Below are positions 44,216 to 55,995 of a stretch of DNA of 64,000 bases, piece after piece. This stretch comes from Aquila chrysaetos chrysaetos. Taxonomy: Eukaryota > Chordata > Aves > Accipitriformes > Accipitridae. A program made the position numbers and the translations under genes. Each line of letters starts with the position of its first letter. Position 1 is the stretch's first letter. Below the pieces are notes generated by a model, which was given only the letters and a program-made list of their open reading frames with translations, made no database searches and was not told where the DNA came from. The stretch spans positions 186,001 through 250,000 of the forward strand of contig NW_024470328.1 of assembly GCF_900496995.4 (NCBI RefSeq), written 5' to 3'.

Positions 44216-46640
44216 TCACAGGCTCATATGCAGGTTTTACACATTTCCCTAGTGACAGGCCAACCTCGGGCAAGGGCTTCATGATACAGATCTTTAGCTC
44301 CCGTATGTTTACGTTTTATATGCAACCATTCTAGCAAATGATCCCAATCTTCTGTGATCTGGTCCTTTTGTACAGGAGCTAGTCTTGCTAATTCATCAGC
44401 TTTGTTGTTCCATTCTCCTGCCGAGCCCCCATCTACTTGATGAGAAGCTACCCATCCCACAGCAAAGTTCCCTTGGCTTGCAATGCTCAGGATTTCTTGC
44501 CACTTGTCCTATTGCCACACTGAAATTCTGTTAACCTCCCATTCATTTTGCTCCCAGAAAGGGAGCCATTCAGTACATCCTTTAAACACTGCATAGGAAT
44601 AGGAATCGGTATATATATGGACAGGGGAAGCGGTTTGTGCTTCATGCTTGAAAACGCTCCATACTGCAATTAATTCTCCTACCTGGGCACTCCCTTCTCC
44701 CTCTGTTATTATCTGTTCATTAGTAGTAGTGTGGAGGGCTACTGCCCAGTATTTCCACACTTTCCTTCTTGCTTTGCTGAAGCGTCAGTAAACCAAGCAT
44801 TCACTAACTGATCGTAGGAGAAAGGAGGGGCTACCCGAATAACTGAGATAGGTTTGTCTTGGCTGCCGTCCCGGCTTTCTGTTTCTTGGATAGCTAAGTT
44901 TTTTAAAGCTCCTTCAGTCACTGAGAAAAGGTTACAATAGCGTTCAATCTGGGCATACCACTTTCGTACTGAGGCTCTCTGGGCCACCCCGTCAGGAGGG
45001 GGATCCCGTTAGTGACTGCTTTTATAACTTTGAACGGGCCTCTTAGCACAATTGGTTGCTGACGCGCAATTTTCTCCACTTCTATGAGAGCCATGCTAAC
45101 CACAAACAAACCTTTCTCCCATGCAGTATATCTCTTCTCAGCATCCTTAAAGCCGCGGGAGTAAAATCCTACAGGGCGGGTTGGACCCTCAGGACCACAT
45201 TGCCAAATGTGTACTGACAATCCTGTTGTGGCAAACCCCCATTCTACCTGAAAGGGGTCTGTAGGGTGGATAGGGCCAAGAGCCTGATGAGCTGTTGCTT
45301 CAAAAATTAACAATTGCATTGCTTCTTCCTGAGAAGCAGTCCATTCCCATTTGGCCCCTTTTCTCAGTAAATCGTGAAGAGGTCTGGCAATGATAGAAAA
45401 GTCTGGGATATGTTTTCTCCAGAATACCAATAACCCTAAAGCATGCTGCAAATCCTTTTTTTGATTCAGGCATTTTAATCTGATCTAGAGAAGTGAGGGT
45501 GTCTGGTGGGATACATGTCATTCCCCCTTTCCACCAAATTCCCAAAAACTTTACTTCTTGTGAGGGTTTTTGGACCTTTTCCGGGGGAATTTGCAAACCC
45601 AAGTTCTCCAAATGAGAGATTATGTTCTGTTGGGTTGCCCCCACCTCCTCTTCTTTATCTCCACCCACGAGAATATCATCAATTTACTGATAGACAGCTA
45701 TGCCGTCGGCTTTTGGTATTTTCTCCAGTTCTTGGGCCAAAGCGTGGTGAGCTAGTGTAGGGGAATGTTTGTATCCCTGAGGCAGCTGGGTAAAGGTAAA
45801 TTGTTGTCCCTTCCAAGTAAAAGCAAAACCATCTCTGTCTTCTGGTCGCAAAGGTATCATGAAAAACATATCTTTAACATCTATGGTTGCCATGATCGGA
45901 TGAGCTTTCTCCTGAATTGTTATTACCAGTTCAGCAGTATTAGGGACTGCAGCAGTTAGAGGCCCCGTGTTAGCATTCAGACTTCGAAAACCTACTGTGA
46001 GCCTCCACTTCCCATTAGGTTTTTTTACCAGCCATACCGGCGAGTTAAAAGGAGAATGGGTATTTATCAGCACTCCTTGCTCCCGCATCTCCTGCATGAC
46101 TGGTTTGATACCTTCCTTTGCTCCCAGGGGGAGGGGATATTGTTTAACACTAGTTACTTTGCTAAATGGCAGAGGGGGTGCAGTTTGAAGTAGCCTGATG
46201 TTCAGCTGCGGTGTCCCGAAAGTCCACAGCAATCCTTCCGAATCCTCCCACCCCCTTCCTTTAAGGGCATCTATTCCTAACAGGTTAGTCGGAATGTTCC
46301 CAACCACCATGTTAATAGTGATTGTGCCTTCCTCTCCCGGCAGCATCAGCTTTACCGGAACAATGTTCATAACTTCTGTTGACCCTAGAGCATTCAAGAC
46401 ACAAACGTTTCGCTTAGAGCGAATCACCCCACACCTCTGTGCATCTTCCTCAGTCAGGGCAGAGATCCGTGCACCGGTGTCAATTAAAAAGGTTACGGGT
46501 GCACGCTTAGGACCTACAATAGCTGTAATCAATAAATCTCCTCTGTTAGTTTTAGTGAGCTGTCGGATATAAATCCATCCTCTGTTCCCCCGCCCACTGC
46601 CAAGGAACGGAGGTTCTAGTTTCCCTGCTGACTTTCCCCA
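44216..46640 (-). pseudogene. pol: Element F pro-pol
   Basis: The protease has FLIDTGARISAL. Reverse transcriptase follows with PNGKWRLTV and LPQGYKHSPT. At the catalytic YxDD block a TAA (45684-45686) occupies the codon directly before IDDILVGG, and the same frame continues after it. Frameshifts near 45455 and 44950-44980 follow. RNase H shows all four acidic positions (WFTDAS, GELIAV, YTDSYSYA and KADELAR) across two frames. The integrase zinc-binding start (HTGAKDLYH...CKTC) runs into the minisatellite at about 44216. Confidence 0.85.
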
Positions 46641-46779
46641 TCGCCCGTGCTCTCCGCAGTGGGGGCTGTGGGCATGACAGGAGAGATTTCTCTATTTGAC
46701 CTTAAGTGCTGTGGGTGTTGTTTCAGACCATACCACTTTGATATCAGTTTACTCAGTTTATTAAGGGGTAAACCATCCA

Positions 46780-48277
46780 TCACATCTCTGGGAATCCCTT
46801 TTTAATTCCCAAAGCCCACCATTGCTGTCGAGTCAGGGGCTGTCTTCCTCCTCCCCCAGTTTTAGAGTAGGAGTAGTCAGCAGCACTGGCGGGGTCAGTG
46901 GGAGCAGTTACGGTTTTACTAACAGATAGGGGTAGATCTTTAGCTCCTACTTGACGGATTCCTTTAGGTTTCTCCTCCAAAGTTCTCACAGGACCGTATT
47001 TTCTGCTATAATCTATCAATTCCTGTGCTACATCTCCCCATGTCCACATCCTTTTATGTTTTGAGTGGGAAGAAGCCGAGCTATGATTAAAAGGTGAATC
47101 TGTGCCAACATTACTTTCATCTCTTTTGCCTTTAATAAAGCTCTCCAACTTTTCTACAGGGTCTAAAGACGCTATGGTCCTTTGGAGAACAATCCCGGTA
47201 GATTTGAGTGATTCTGGGAGTCCCCTTATCAAAGGAGTCATGATTTCAGGATTCACCGGCAACATCATTGGGGATTCACATCGAGGAACTAACTTCCTTT
47301 CATGTATCATTTGCAGGCAGGCTGCTTCGTGCACACTTTCTAGCAATTGATCAACTGTGCCTGTGATTGCTAGGGGATCCCACCTGACCAAGGGGTTCAG
47401 CCCTCCGGCCCAATAGGCAGCCCGCTGGGTTAGGGACCATGGGGCACGTCTATCCCCTGTTGTTAAAAAGACACCGTGGCCCCAGTAACCACTAGCTTCC
47501 CTTTCATTTAACTGAATTTGGTCCCCTCCAGTTAAAGATACACGCCACACATACTCTGTTTCGGATTCTTTGGGAAGGCGACCATATTCTCTTTTCATTT
47601 TGGCCAATTCAGTGGGAGTGTATGGTATCTCTTTAGTTGTAATATGTGGGTCATTATCCTCATCATTTATATAAGCATGTTCTGCTTTAATCAAAGGCCT
47701 CACTTGGGGGTTTTCCCTGAAGCGTTTCCTTGCTTCCTCTAGCTCCCTTTGGGGGTATACCTGACTTATTTGCCAAATACCTATCTTTTCCATCTTCATT
47801 TCTATCTCATTCAATGATTCAGCAGACTTTGAAAGTTCTTCTTTCAAGGCATCTTTTAGACAGCGATTTTCTTCCTCCTTTTCCTCTGCTTGCTGTTTGT
47901 ACAAGCAAATTACTCTCTTTCTCTGCTAACTGCTCTTCCAGGTTGGAGGTTGTTTTCTGCAAAAGTTGTACCAAATTTTCAAGGGATTCTATGATTTGTT
48001 TTTCCTGGCTACGCCGCTTATAGCAGTCTTCAATTGCTGCGACCAGGCTGGCTCCAAGAACTGCACAGATTATCGCTTTGCCTTTGCCTGACTGTGATCT
48101 AGCCTCATTCTGTATAGAAATCACTCGGTCTGTTACACTCTGTAAATTTGCCCTTTTGTCTCAAGCCCACTCTTCCCCAGGTGGGGAGGGTCGAGCTCCA
48201 TACTTTGCCAAGAGTGCATAAAGCGAGTCAAGATTTTTTACTGATGGAGAGTTTTGATAACCATTCTTTTCAGTCAT
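46780..48277 (-). pseudogene. gag: Element F gag with N-terminal hydrophobic and coiled-coil region
   Basis: The ATG at 48277-48275 opens a frame interrupted by TGA at 48161-48163. The frame continues through a hydrophobic segment (AIICAVLGASLVAAI) and a heptad-like coiled coil (NLVQLLQKTTSNLEEQL). A frameshift at about 47905 moves to the main 374-codon frame, which holds more coiled coil and a capsid-like domain and ends with TGA at 46780-46782. No zinc knuckle was found. A membrane-type segment plus coiled coil at a gag N-terminus is unusual among orthoretroviruses. Confidence 0.7.
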
Positions 48278-48722
48278 TTTTGTTGCAAAGGGCCAAACTC
48301 ACTTCGGGGAGGTCAAACTTAGTTACACCACACATGCAACAACTGCTGCGTCGCCCTCCTCTTCCCCGAGTGGCTGAAGGGACCAAAATCTCACTTCGGG
48401 GAGTCAAAACTTAGTTGTTCACAAGTGCAGACTTTCTCTGCTTGTCCCTTCAACTTCCCCGAGTAGTCAACCTCATCTAATGAGGACAGTTCCCCCTTTT
48501 GCACTAAGAGATCCTTGCACTTGATCCTGATAGACAGAGCCCTCAATTCGAGTTTGGGGTGAAATACACTGAGGTGTGTGCAGTGTGCGGGAATCCCTGA
48601 ATCGCCCCCCTTGCTTTCTGGACACCTCTCACCCTTTCAGGTGTAGGGCCAGGTGCGGCTGGAATGAAACGTTCTTCCCCTGTTACAAACCACACAAAAC
48701 CTGCACCCCTCTGTCTCTCAGG

Positions 48723-48740
48723 ATCCTGTCCGTGACGCCA
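48723..48740 (-). promoter_or_regulatory. Element F primer-binding site
   Basis: On the minus strand TGGCGTCACGGACAGGAT lies six bases inside the LTR edge. The primer tRNA could not be assigned. Confidence 0.6.
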
Positions 48741-48746
48741 GTTTAA

Positions 48747-49507
48747 TGTCACGGTCCACTCGGTGGACTCGTGATGGTTCGTTTGCTACGATCTCGAAAG
48801 TGCAAAATTAAGGTGACCAACACCAAAGGGGATAGCAGTAATCACACAGTAAAACTTTATTGTATTGCCTGTGAAGAGGCACGCGATAGTTAGAGATGGG
48901 TGAAAGAAGGGAGAAAAGTAAAGTTTAGAGAGAGGAGAAAGAGAGGTTATAGCTACCACCGCTGATCTCAAGACGTCCTAACGGTCCCTGATCCAGCTAA
49001 TGCTGTGTCGTTGATCGTCGTGGTCCTTGGTGGGGAAGCTTCAAATTCCCGTTGTTCGGAAGTCATCTTTTATGTTTAGTAACACACCTTGCTCCACCTC
49101 TGCCTCAGGAGTCTCTGCCCTTCTCAGAATACAATTATCATATCTCCGCCCTTCTCGAGTGAGGCTATCACGCAGGCGCAGGGTCAGTGTCCGAGGCGTG
49201 GTAAGTCTTGGAGGCGGGTAGCCTTCGACCAGGAGGTGTGTTTTGGTATTATAATGAAGCAAAGTTCGTCTAGAGTTCATGATTTCTTCATCGATGTTAT
49301 GGCAACAGGTGCAATCCATCCTTTTTGACAGTAGCTATGCGGTTACCTCTAATGATTCTAGCCAGGTACCTTCCAGGAGCCTTGTACCGCACATTCTGTC
49401 CTTGGGATTGGCCGCTGCGCTCCAAGCAGGCTGTTGTCAGGTAACGTACTGTTCATGTTCCTGATGACAATGTTGAGACAATGCTGATTTTCTGACCGAC
49501 TCTTACA
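48747..49507 (-). repeat. Element F 5' LTR
   Basis: A 761-bp LTR, TGTAAGAGTCGG... to ...GTGGACCGTGACA on the minus strand. 49183-49455 is nearly the same as the U3 block of element D, while the R/U5 part is unrelated. TTTATT/AATAAAGTTTTA on the sense strand near 48853-48862 fits a polyadenylation signal. Confidence 0.85.
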
Positions 49508-49539
49508 CAGGGGAAGGGGACTGCCTGGCCAGAGAGCAT

Positions 49540-49665
49540 CTCTGAGGAAACGGGCCTGGTGGTGCTGGGGGACAGAAGGCAAAACACGATCCAGCAGTGA
49601 TCCACATGATCCAGGGCTACCTGGTAGCAGAGGTGGCCAGCAGTGTCCTGGAGTGTAGAAAGAAG
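49540..49665 (+). mobile_element. CR1 fragment, weak
   Basis: The GGTGCTGGGGGACAGAAGG...CCAGCAG order and the later CAGCAGTGTCCTGGAGTG resemble the diverged end of CR1 ORF2. It may be one half of a CR1 copy split by the LTR fragment at 49766. Confidence 0.4.
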
Positions 49666-49765
49666 AACCTCGCCAAAAGAGTGAGGGAAATACTTGTCTC
49701 CCATGCCCATCACTTGTCAAACCACCTGTACACTACTATGCCCATTTTTGGGACCCTGGTTCAAG

Positions 49766-50240
49766 TGTCCTGGGTCTGGCTGGGGTGGGGTTCACTTCCT
49801 TCGTAGCAGCCCCTATGGTGTTCTGTTTTGCATTGGTCCCTAAAACAGTGTTGATAACACACCAGCATTTTAGTTGTTACTTAATAGTGTTTGCACAGCA
49901 TCAAGGCCACCTCTGTTTCTCACTCTGCTGCCTCCCAGTGAGTAGGCTGGGGGTGGGCGAGAAGTTGGGGGGTAATGGGACACAGCCAGGCCAGCTGACC
50001 CATCTGACCAAAGGGATATTCCATACCATATGACGTCATGCTCAGCAATTAAAGCTCGGGCAGAGGATGAAGGTGGTGGAGTTTCCTGTCGTTCAAGGTG
50101 TCTGTTGAAGGGAGACTGGCTGGGTGTCAGTCTGCTTGTGGGAGGTGGTAAGTGATTGCCTTTGCATTGCCTGTTGGGTTGGGTTTATATTTGTTTTAAT
50201 CTTTTTTCATTCACCTATTATCTGTTTTTGTCCCAGCCCA
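49766..50240 (+). mobile_element. LTR fragment, same broad family as element E 5' LTR
   Basis: It begins TGTCCTGGGTCTGGCTGGGG and contains GACACAGCCAGGCCAGCTGACC and CCATACCATATGACGTCATGCTCAG, shared with 37106-37536. The 3' end is lost after TTTTTGTCCCAGCCCAC. Confidence 0.7.
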
Positions 50241-50289
50241 CAAGCTGCACAACAACTCCATGCAGCAGCATGGGTAGAGACCTGGCCGG

Positions 50290-50640
50290 CTAAGGAGTGC
50301 TCTGAGGAGAAGGGCCTGGGCAGCAGGATGATGTCGTATGAGCCAGTGGGCCTCCCATTTCAAAAGGAGAGTGGAGAAACTGGAGAAGGTCTGGAGGAGG
50401 TCTGCCAAGGTGGAGTGAGGGGCTTAAGGCACGAGCTGTGAGGAGAGTGTGAGGGAACTGGGCCTCTCCAGCCTGCTGAAGGAGGCATGGGGCCACCTAA
50501 GAAGAGCCTATAGCTACCTGGAGAGATGATGGAGCCAAGCTCTCTTCTGCAGTGGCCAATTATATGACAGAGGCAACAGCCACAACTTGCCTCTTGGGAG
50601 CTTTAGGCTGAGCCTTAGGGAAAATAAAATGGACTAGGAG
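50290..50640 (+). mobile_element. CR1 LINE 3' fragment
   Basis: Diverged CR1 sequence with GGTCTGGAGGAGG, GGAACTGGGCCTCTCCAGCCTG and CAACTTGCCTCTTGGGAG blocks in expected order. It is non-coding. Confidence 0.6.
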
Positions 50641-51799
50641 GAGTGCTGTTGTGATCTCTACCTTTGGAGCTCTTCTTTGCTCCTCAAAGTCACAGACAGC
50701 CTGGAGGCTGGACTAGAGACTCCCCAACAGTCTCTTGCCCACCAGCCCTTCCAGGAGCCTGTGCTTTGCCATACGCTGTACAAGAAGAGATCAAGTTGGA
50801 GGTGAGGGTCCCTACACCATACGCTGATCAGACAATTCAGGGTGGAAGGGAGCTCAGGTGGTCTGTAGTCCAATGCCCAGCTCCAAGCAGGGCCAGCTCT
50901 GAGGTCAGACCAGGTTGCTCAGTAAATGTCAGCAGCCACAGAGAGAGCTGACACATGAACCAGGCATCTAGGCCACCATTACAGCAATGGAGACGAGGCA
51001 TTTGACCAGCTCCCTGAGCACATCTGTGGGTATGCCACATCTCCTACACATTCCTGGGAACATCCACCTTCTTGTCCACAGGAGTGGGTTCCTTGTGCAA
51101 GTTTCCTGGCATATCTGCAGACCAATGGGGTGCTTTAGGCTGCAAAGAGAATTGAAAGAAAGCCTGTGACTGGGGTCCTATCAGCTTAATTGCTACAAGA
51201 GAGGGAGATGGAGGGATCTCAGAGCTGCCAGGTTCCTGCTGAAGATTTAAGGCCTCTGAGATAGCAGCAGAAGATAACCGTTTTGAACTGGCATAGCCTT
51301 TAGATCATCTCACATGTGATGGCTCTGCTCCCCCATTCCAATCATTGGCACCTGGAAACCACCCCTGCTTTTCCTTCCTCTCCTCCCAAAACCTGACCAA
51401 GGGATGACAGGAAGAAAGGAAGCAGAAAGGCCCTAGGCCTCCATGAATCAGCTGGGGTCTGGCACTTGGAGGGCCACAGAGTCCTTCCATTGTGCAACGC
51501 ATAAAGAATCAAGCTGGGAAGTGAGCCTGCAAGTCCAGATCAACAAGGTGCATGGACAGGCAAGGCTGCGTCTATGGCTGTGTCTGGAGACCAGTAGCCC
51601 TACAGCATAGATCAAGCTTGGGCTGAAACTCAGGCCTAGGCTTCAATGGTCTCCTGGGCCCATGGACAGAGGTGTGGGTGGAGGCCGCAGGTGATGCTGC
51701 TCAGGGCCCTGACACTGCCATCTTAGACCCCACCTGCCAGTGCCCTCAATAGGCCAAATTCTCATTCCCTAATGTGCAGGGTCTGTCTGCTCTCTGCTA
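50641..51799. other. Non-coding stretch, nothing recognised
   Basis: No supported gene was seen. It precedes the low-copy repeat shared with 2270-2425. Confidence 0.5.
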
Positions 51800-51975
51800 C
51801 TCTCCTTCTTCCCATCCCTGGGGATCTGGGAGACCCCAGTTTCATGGTCACTATGGCCAAGGCTGACACTGGCCTTCACATCCCTGACCAGCTCTTCCTC
51901 TTCTGGGAGTTCCAGGTCCAGGTGAGCATCAGACTGGATGGCTTTTTCAGAAGCTGACCCACACAGAAGCTCCCA
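51800..51975. repeat. Low-copy duplicated segment, paired with 2270-2425
   Basis: The GAGACCCCAGTTTCATGGTCA and CCAGGTCCAGGTGAGCATCA blocks are shared with the copy near the start of the window. The donor-like GT is kept, but there is no coding call. Confidence 0.4.
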
Positions 51976-52499
51976 CCTCATCAGTTGCCTGTCCCATAGA
52001 GAATGTCACACATATCTGAGCTGCCCTGACATCACACAAGGCATCCCCCACTTCTCACCTTCTGTGTCGGTCTCTCCTAAGCATGTTGTGTCACCATTCA
52101 CCAAATAACCCATGGGAGCTGTCCTTCCTCACCTCAGCTTATTCCACTCATGTCACAGCTCTGCCATGGTACGCAGCGCTCCCACTGTCCGTGCCCCAGG
52201 CGGTGGGCTTTAATGCCCATGAGGACTGCAGCACCTCAGGTGTGGCTCCAGGGCCAAGGGCAGTCTTGTAACAAGGAAAGCTTCTACCAAGTAATGGGAA
52301 CCCTTGTCTAGAAAGGCTTTGCTTCTCAGCAGAGGCATGCTGGAGTAGATGGCAACATCATGATGAATGAGGTTCCCAACAAGAACAAAAGCTGCAGTCC
52401 CCAAGGCCAGAGAGAAAGAGGCCTGGGCTGTGCAGCCCTGGCAGGAGAGGGGTTTGCTGTCCCAGGTGACTCTGCAGCACTGTGGGACCTGTGCCAGAG

Positions 52500-53125
52500 G
52501 TGAAGCTCATCTTCAAGAAGGACAAGTCCCTCGGGGAGGACAGACAGCCTGTGATCCAGCCACCCTGTGGACATCATGCTGGGGGTCGACCAGCTAGATA
52601 GCAGCTCCACAGAGAAGGACCTTGAGGTCCCAGAGGACAAGCAGCTGAGCATGAGCGAGCAATGCACCCTCATGGCAAAGGCCAACAGCCTGCTGGGCTG
52701 CATGAGGAGAAGCCTTGCTGGCAGATGGAGGGAGGTGATCCTTCCCCTCTACTCAGCACTGCTGAGGCCACAGCTGGAGTGCTGTGTCAAGTACTGCACT
52801 GCGCAGTGCATCAAACTTGTTGACCTAAAGCAAGTGCAGCAAAGGGCCACAAAGCTGGTTTAAGGGACTGGAGCATCTTTCCTAGGAGGAAAGGCCGAGA
52901 GATGTGGGACTGTTCAGCCTGGAGAAGAAAAGGCTGAGGGGGATCTTATTAATGGGTATAAAATTCCATCTGAACCCAAGAAAACACCGTTTGACTCTGT
53001 GACTCTTTGACCCACCTAGATAAGGTGCTGAGTAACATACTCTAGCTGAGCCTTCCTCAGCTGAGGGGGTTGAACTGGATGGTCTCCAGAGGTCCCTTCC
53101 AATCTCAACATGTCTGTGATTCTGT
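52500..53125 (+). mobile_element. CR1 LINE 3' end with ORF2 C-terminus
   Basis: A 5'-truncated CR1. The frame 52567-52863 encodes the end of the ORF2 protein (STEKDLEV, MSEQCTLMAKANSLLGCMRR, REVILPLYSALLRPQLE) with one open frame. It is followed by the 3' untranslated region ending GGTCCCTTCCAATCTCAAC...GATTCTGTGAG. It is inactive because the endonuclease and reverse transcriptase are missing. Confidence 0.85.
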
Positions 53126-53589
53126 GAGTATAAAGGAGAAAGGTAAGACAGAAAGAAATGAACACCACATAGCCTTGTCCACAAACATTGTGGGATCCCA
53201 TGGAGGAGACCCAAGCTGGAACAAGGGAGAAGCGTGAGGAGGAAGGAGCAGCAGAGTTGTTCTGTACCAACTGTTAACCCTTCTTCACCATCCCCCATGC
53301 TCCTCTTGGGTTTGGGATGAGTAGAAGAATTTGGAGAAAGGGAGTAATATGAGCCTGGGGGAATGTGTGAGGGCAATGGACTTCAATAATTTTGTCATTG
53401 TTTCTCACAATCCAAACCTTTTTTACTTGGCATAAATTAAATTGGTCTTCCCCAAGTCAACCCTTCCTTGCCTGTGACAGTAATTAGTAAGTGATCTCCC
53501 TGTCTTTATCATGACCCAGGTGCTATTCCATCTTATTTTCTCCCTTTGTCCTTTTGAATTGGAGGTGTGACTGGGCAGCTGAGTGGGTG

Positions 53590-53920
53590 TCTGGGTGTTG
53601 GGCAAGGCTAACCCACTACAGGACGACCACCTCAGGACTGCTGTGTCCAGTACGGGGCTCACCAGCACAAGGAAGACCCTGACAGACTGGAGAGAGAGTT
53701 GCAGAGGCCAGAAGGATGGCTGGGGCCTGGAGCACACTGTGTACAAGGAGAGGCTGAGAAAGCCGGGCTTTGGAAAAATCCCTCAGAGCCGAACACTGGA
53801 GCAAGGACCCAGGCCGGTTGGTGAGATCTCTATCAGTGGAGATTTTCAAAATCTGTCGTGACAAGCACCTGATCTAGCCGGAGGTGTCTGAGAATGGGCT
53901 TGGCTGAGAGTCTGGCTGTG
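53590..53920 (+). mobile_element. Degenerate CR1-like fragment
   Basis: The GGACCACCTCAGGACTGC-like, GGAGAGGCTGAGAAAGCCGGGCTT and AGATTTTCAAAATC blocks follow the CR1 3' order but with heavy divergence. Confidence 0.4.
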
Positions 53921-54914
53921 GCAAGAGTTATGGGACTTGATGTGTAATGAGTGTTGGTAGGAAACTGGTTCCCTTTGTATTAATAATGGTAGTAGAGCTG
54001 GGTATCCTAGAGACCTGGAGGAAGACAGGGGTGACCATGCAGCAAAGGTCCTTCCTCAGGGTTGGGCTGTATGGCCACTCACTCTCTGGCTCTTCTCTGT
54101 TCATATTATAGGTGATCCCCAACACTGACTGCATTTGCCCCTTCTCTGCCCCCGCCAGCCCCACGCCCCAGGGCAGCATGACAGTCCTGGCCCTGGAGCT
54201 CCTCAGCCAGCTCTTGCATCTCTCCAGCCCCCTTCCCCTGTGCCAGCTGGGTTCCTGCTGCCTGCCCTGTGATTGCAGAGTCCTCCTTTCCCTGTGAATA
54301 CCTGGAATTAACACTTTTGCGTCATTCCGCCTGGGCAATCTCTCACTTTGTGGAGCTCCGGCCACACCCCAGGCACACGCTGCCCATGGAGATCCCCTGG
54401 GATGTCCAGGCAGCTACAGATTCCCCTCCTGGAAGATGTCTTCTGCCCTGTCACATGTGGGAAAGGACTGGGTTTGTACCTCAGTGACCATTCATCATCT
54501 CCACTGCCACCAGGCACCAACAGGTGAGTCCTAAATCCACCCCTCTAGCAGGTCACAAGGTGACAATGAGCTTTTTGACCTTGAAACCACGGATCAATAG
54601 GCCTTTTGGAGGTGCAGTATCTCGGGCCTGTTCCTGACATGAGGCTTGGAAAAACAGCCCTGCCATCAGGCAGTGCACAGGGAAGATCCCTTTTTGTTAC
54701 AGAGATGCTATGAGGGAGTCAGCTTGGACCCGGTGGTACAAAGACACATTTCTATATATCTATAGGTTATTCTATATCTTACCTCCAGGTGAGACAGAGG
54801 AGGTTCATGTTTCACATGAAGTGCGGAAAGTCCAAGTATTGGTCTACAAACATGAAACCCCAAAGAGCAATAACAACAATGAAAATAAAAGAAAGCATGG
54901 GCCTAGTATGGGAG
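53921..54914. other. Non-coding stretch, nothing recognised
   Basis: No supported gene or repeat partner was seen. Confidence 0.5.
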
Positions 54915-55155
54915 TCACTTGTGGAAAAAGACTGGAAGTTTACTGGTATTGAAAAATGTCCATGAAATCACTTTCCTCATGGCATTTTTGAGCTCCCTGT
55001 TCCCCACTCTATAGGTGAGAGGGTTCACAACTGGAGGCACCAGCGAGTACAGCACTGCCACCACCAGATCCAGGGATGGGGAGCAGATGGAGGGGGGCTT
55101 CAGATAGGCAATCATGCCAGGGCTGACATACATGGAGACCACGCAGCCCACAAGT
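54915..55155 (-). pseudogene. OR4: olfactory receptor C-terminal fragment
   Basis: On the minus strand it covers only the end of TM6 to the C-terminus: GMIAYLKPPS, LDLVVAVLYS, then NPLTY in place of the NPLIY seen in OR2, then the intracellular tail. It lacks five and a half helices. Upstream of 55155 the OR similarity stops abruptly. It is more diverged than OR1-OR3, so it is an older remnant. Confidence 0.85.
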
Positions 55156-55509
55156 CAGCAGCCCTAGCCAAGAGAACAAGGACCTCAGTTCTGGGTCCCA
55201 GCCCTACCAAAGCCCTTGGCTTACCCCACCACAGGCTGTCCTATACTGTCCTATGTCAGTGATCGTTTCTCTGCAGATTTTAACTCTCCCCTCTGCTTCC
55301 CCAACTCGCTCTGACCCCATGGTATGCCAAGGTTTACTGATAACTCTCTGTCCTCACTGTTCTTCAAACCTAAAGCTGTAGTTTTCTGAGGGTTAGACAA
55401 TGACTCTGACTTCCCCAAAACCCATCTGGCTTCTTTCAAAACCTTGTTTATGTTCCTCTAGCACCCAAGATGTGCTCCTCTAGCCCCAGGCTCGCTTAAA
55501 TTCTTACAT

Positions 55510-55995
55510 GCACGGCTCTCTCCCTACACAACCACGTGTCTCACAAACCCTTCCCTCTTCCCCCGCAGTGATGAAACTTCACCCCAGGAGGTCTGTGCAT
55601 CCTCCACACTCATAGATGTTTCCTGAGGTCTACCCAAGTATGGGAAGTGAAGCAGGAAAAGAGCAAGGTCAGGTCATTTGGCATGATAGACACCCTCAGC
55701 AGCAGGCCTTTTCCATTTTCTAGGCATGCACATATCATAGAAAAATCTCTTTCACCCCTGACTTGCAGAAGAGGGGTCTTCCTTCCTGGTGTCTTCCCAG
55801 GACACACCTCCTCCTCTTCCCCATCCACAGACATCCACTGCTTTCCATTTCTGGCCTCAGAGGGGGTTTCAGGATTTGCTAAAGCCATCAGCCACCTCCT
55901 TCTTTCTCACTGACATCCCTCGACCCTCTCTCTGAGCCCTACACATGGCCAATCAATCAGTGCTGCTCAGAGCCGCTCACACTTCAGAAGAGGCC
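55510..55995. repeat. Low-copy duplicated segment, paired with 1190-1640
   Basis: Blocks match in order and direction with the copy at the left end (see 1190-1640). It lies just beyond OR4, consistent with an old OR-unit duplication. Confidence 0.5.

Larger units (their letters stand above)
44216..49507 (-). mobile_element. Element F: ERV truncated in integrase
   Basis: On the minus strand it has a 5' LTR (49507-48747), primer site, gag with a hydrophobic and coiled-coil N-terminus, protease, reverse transcriptase, RNase H and the start of integrase, then it ends at the minisatellite. The 3' LTR is absent. Its pol differs clearly from B/E and from D. The reverse transcriptase block GYKHSPT suggests distance from class I, but a firm class cannot be given. 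The LTR shares about 280 bp of U3 with element D. Confidence 0.85.
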
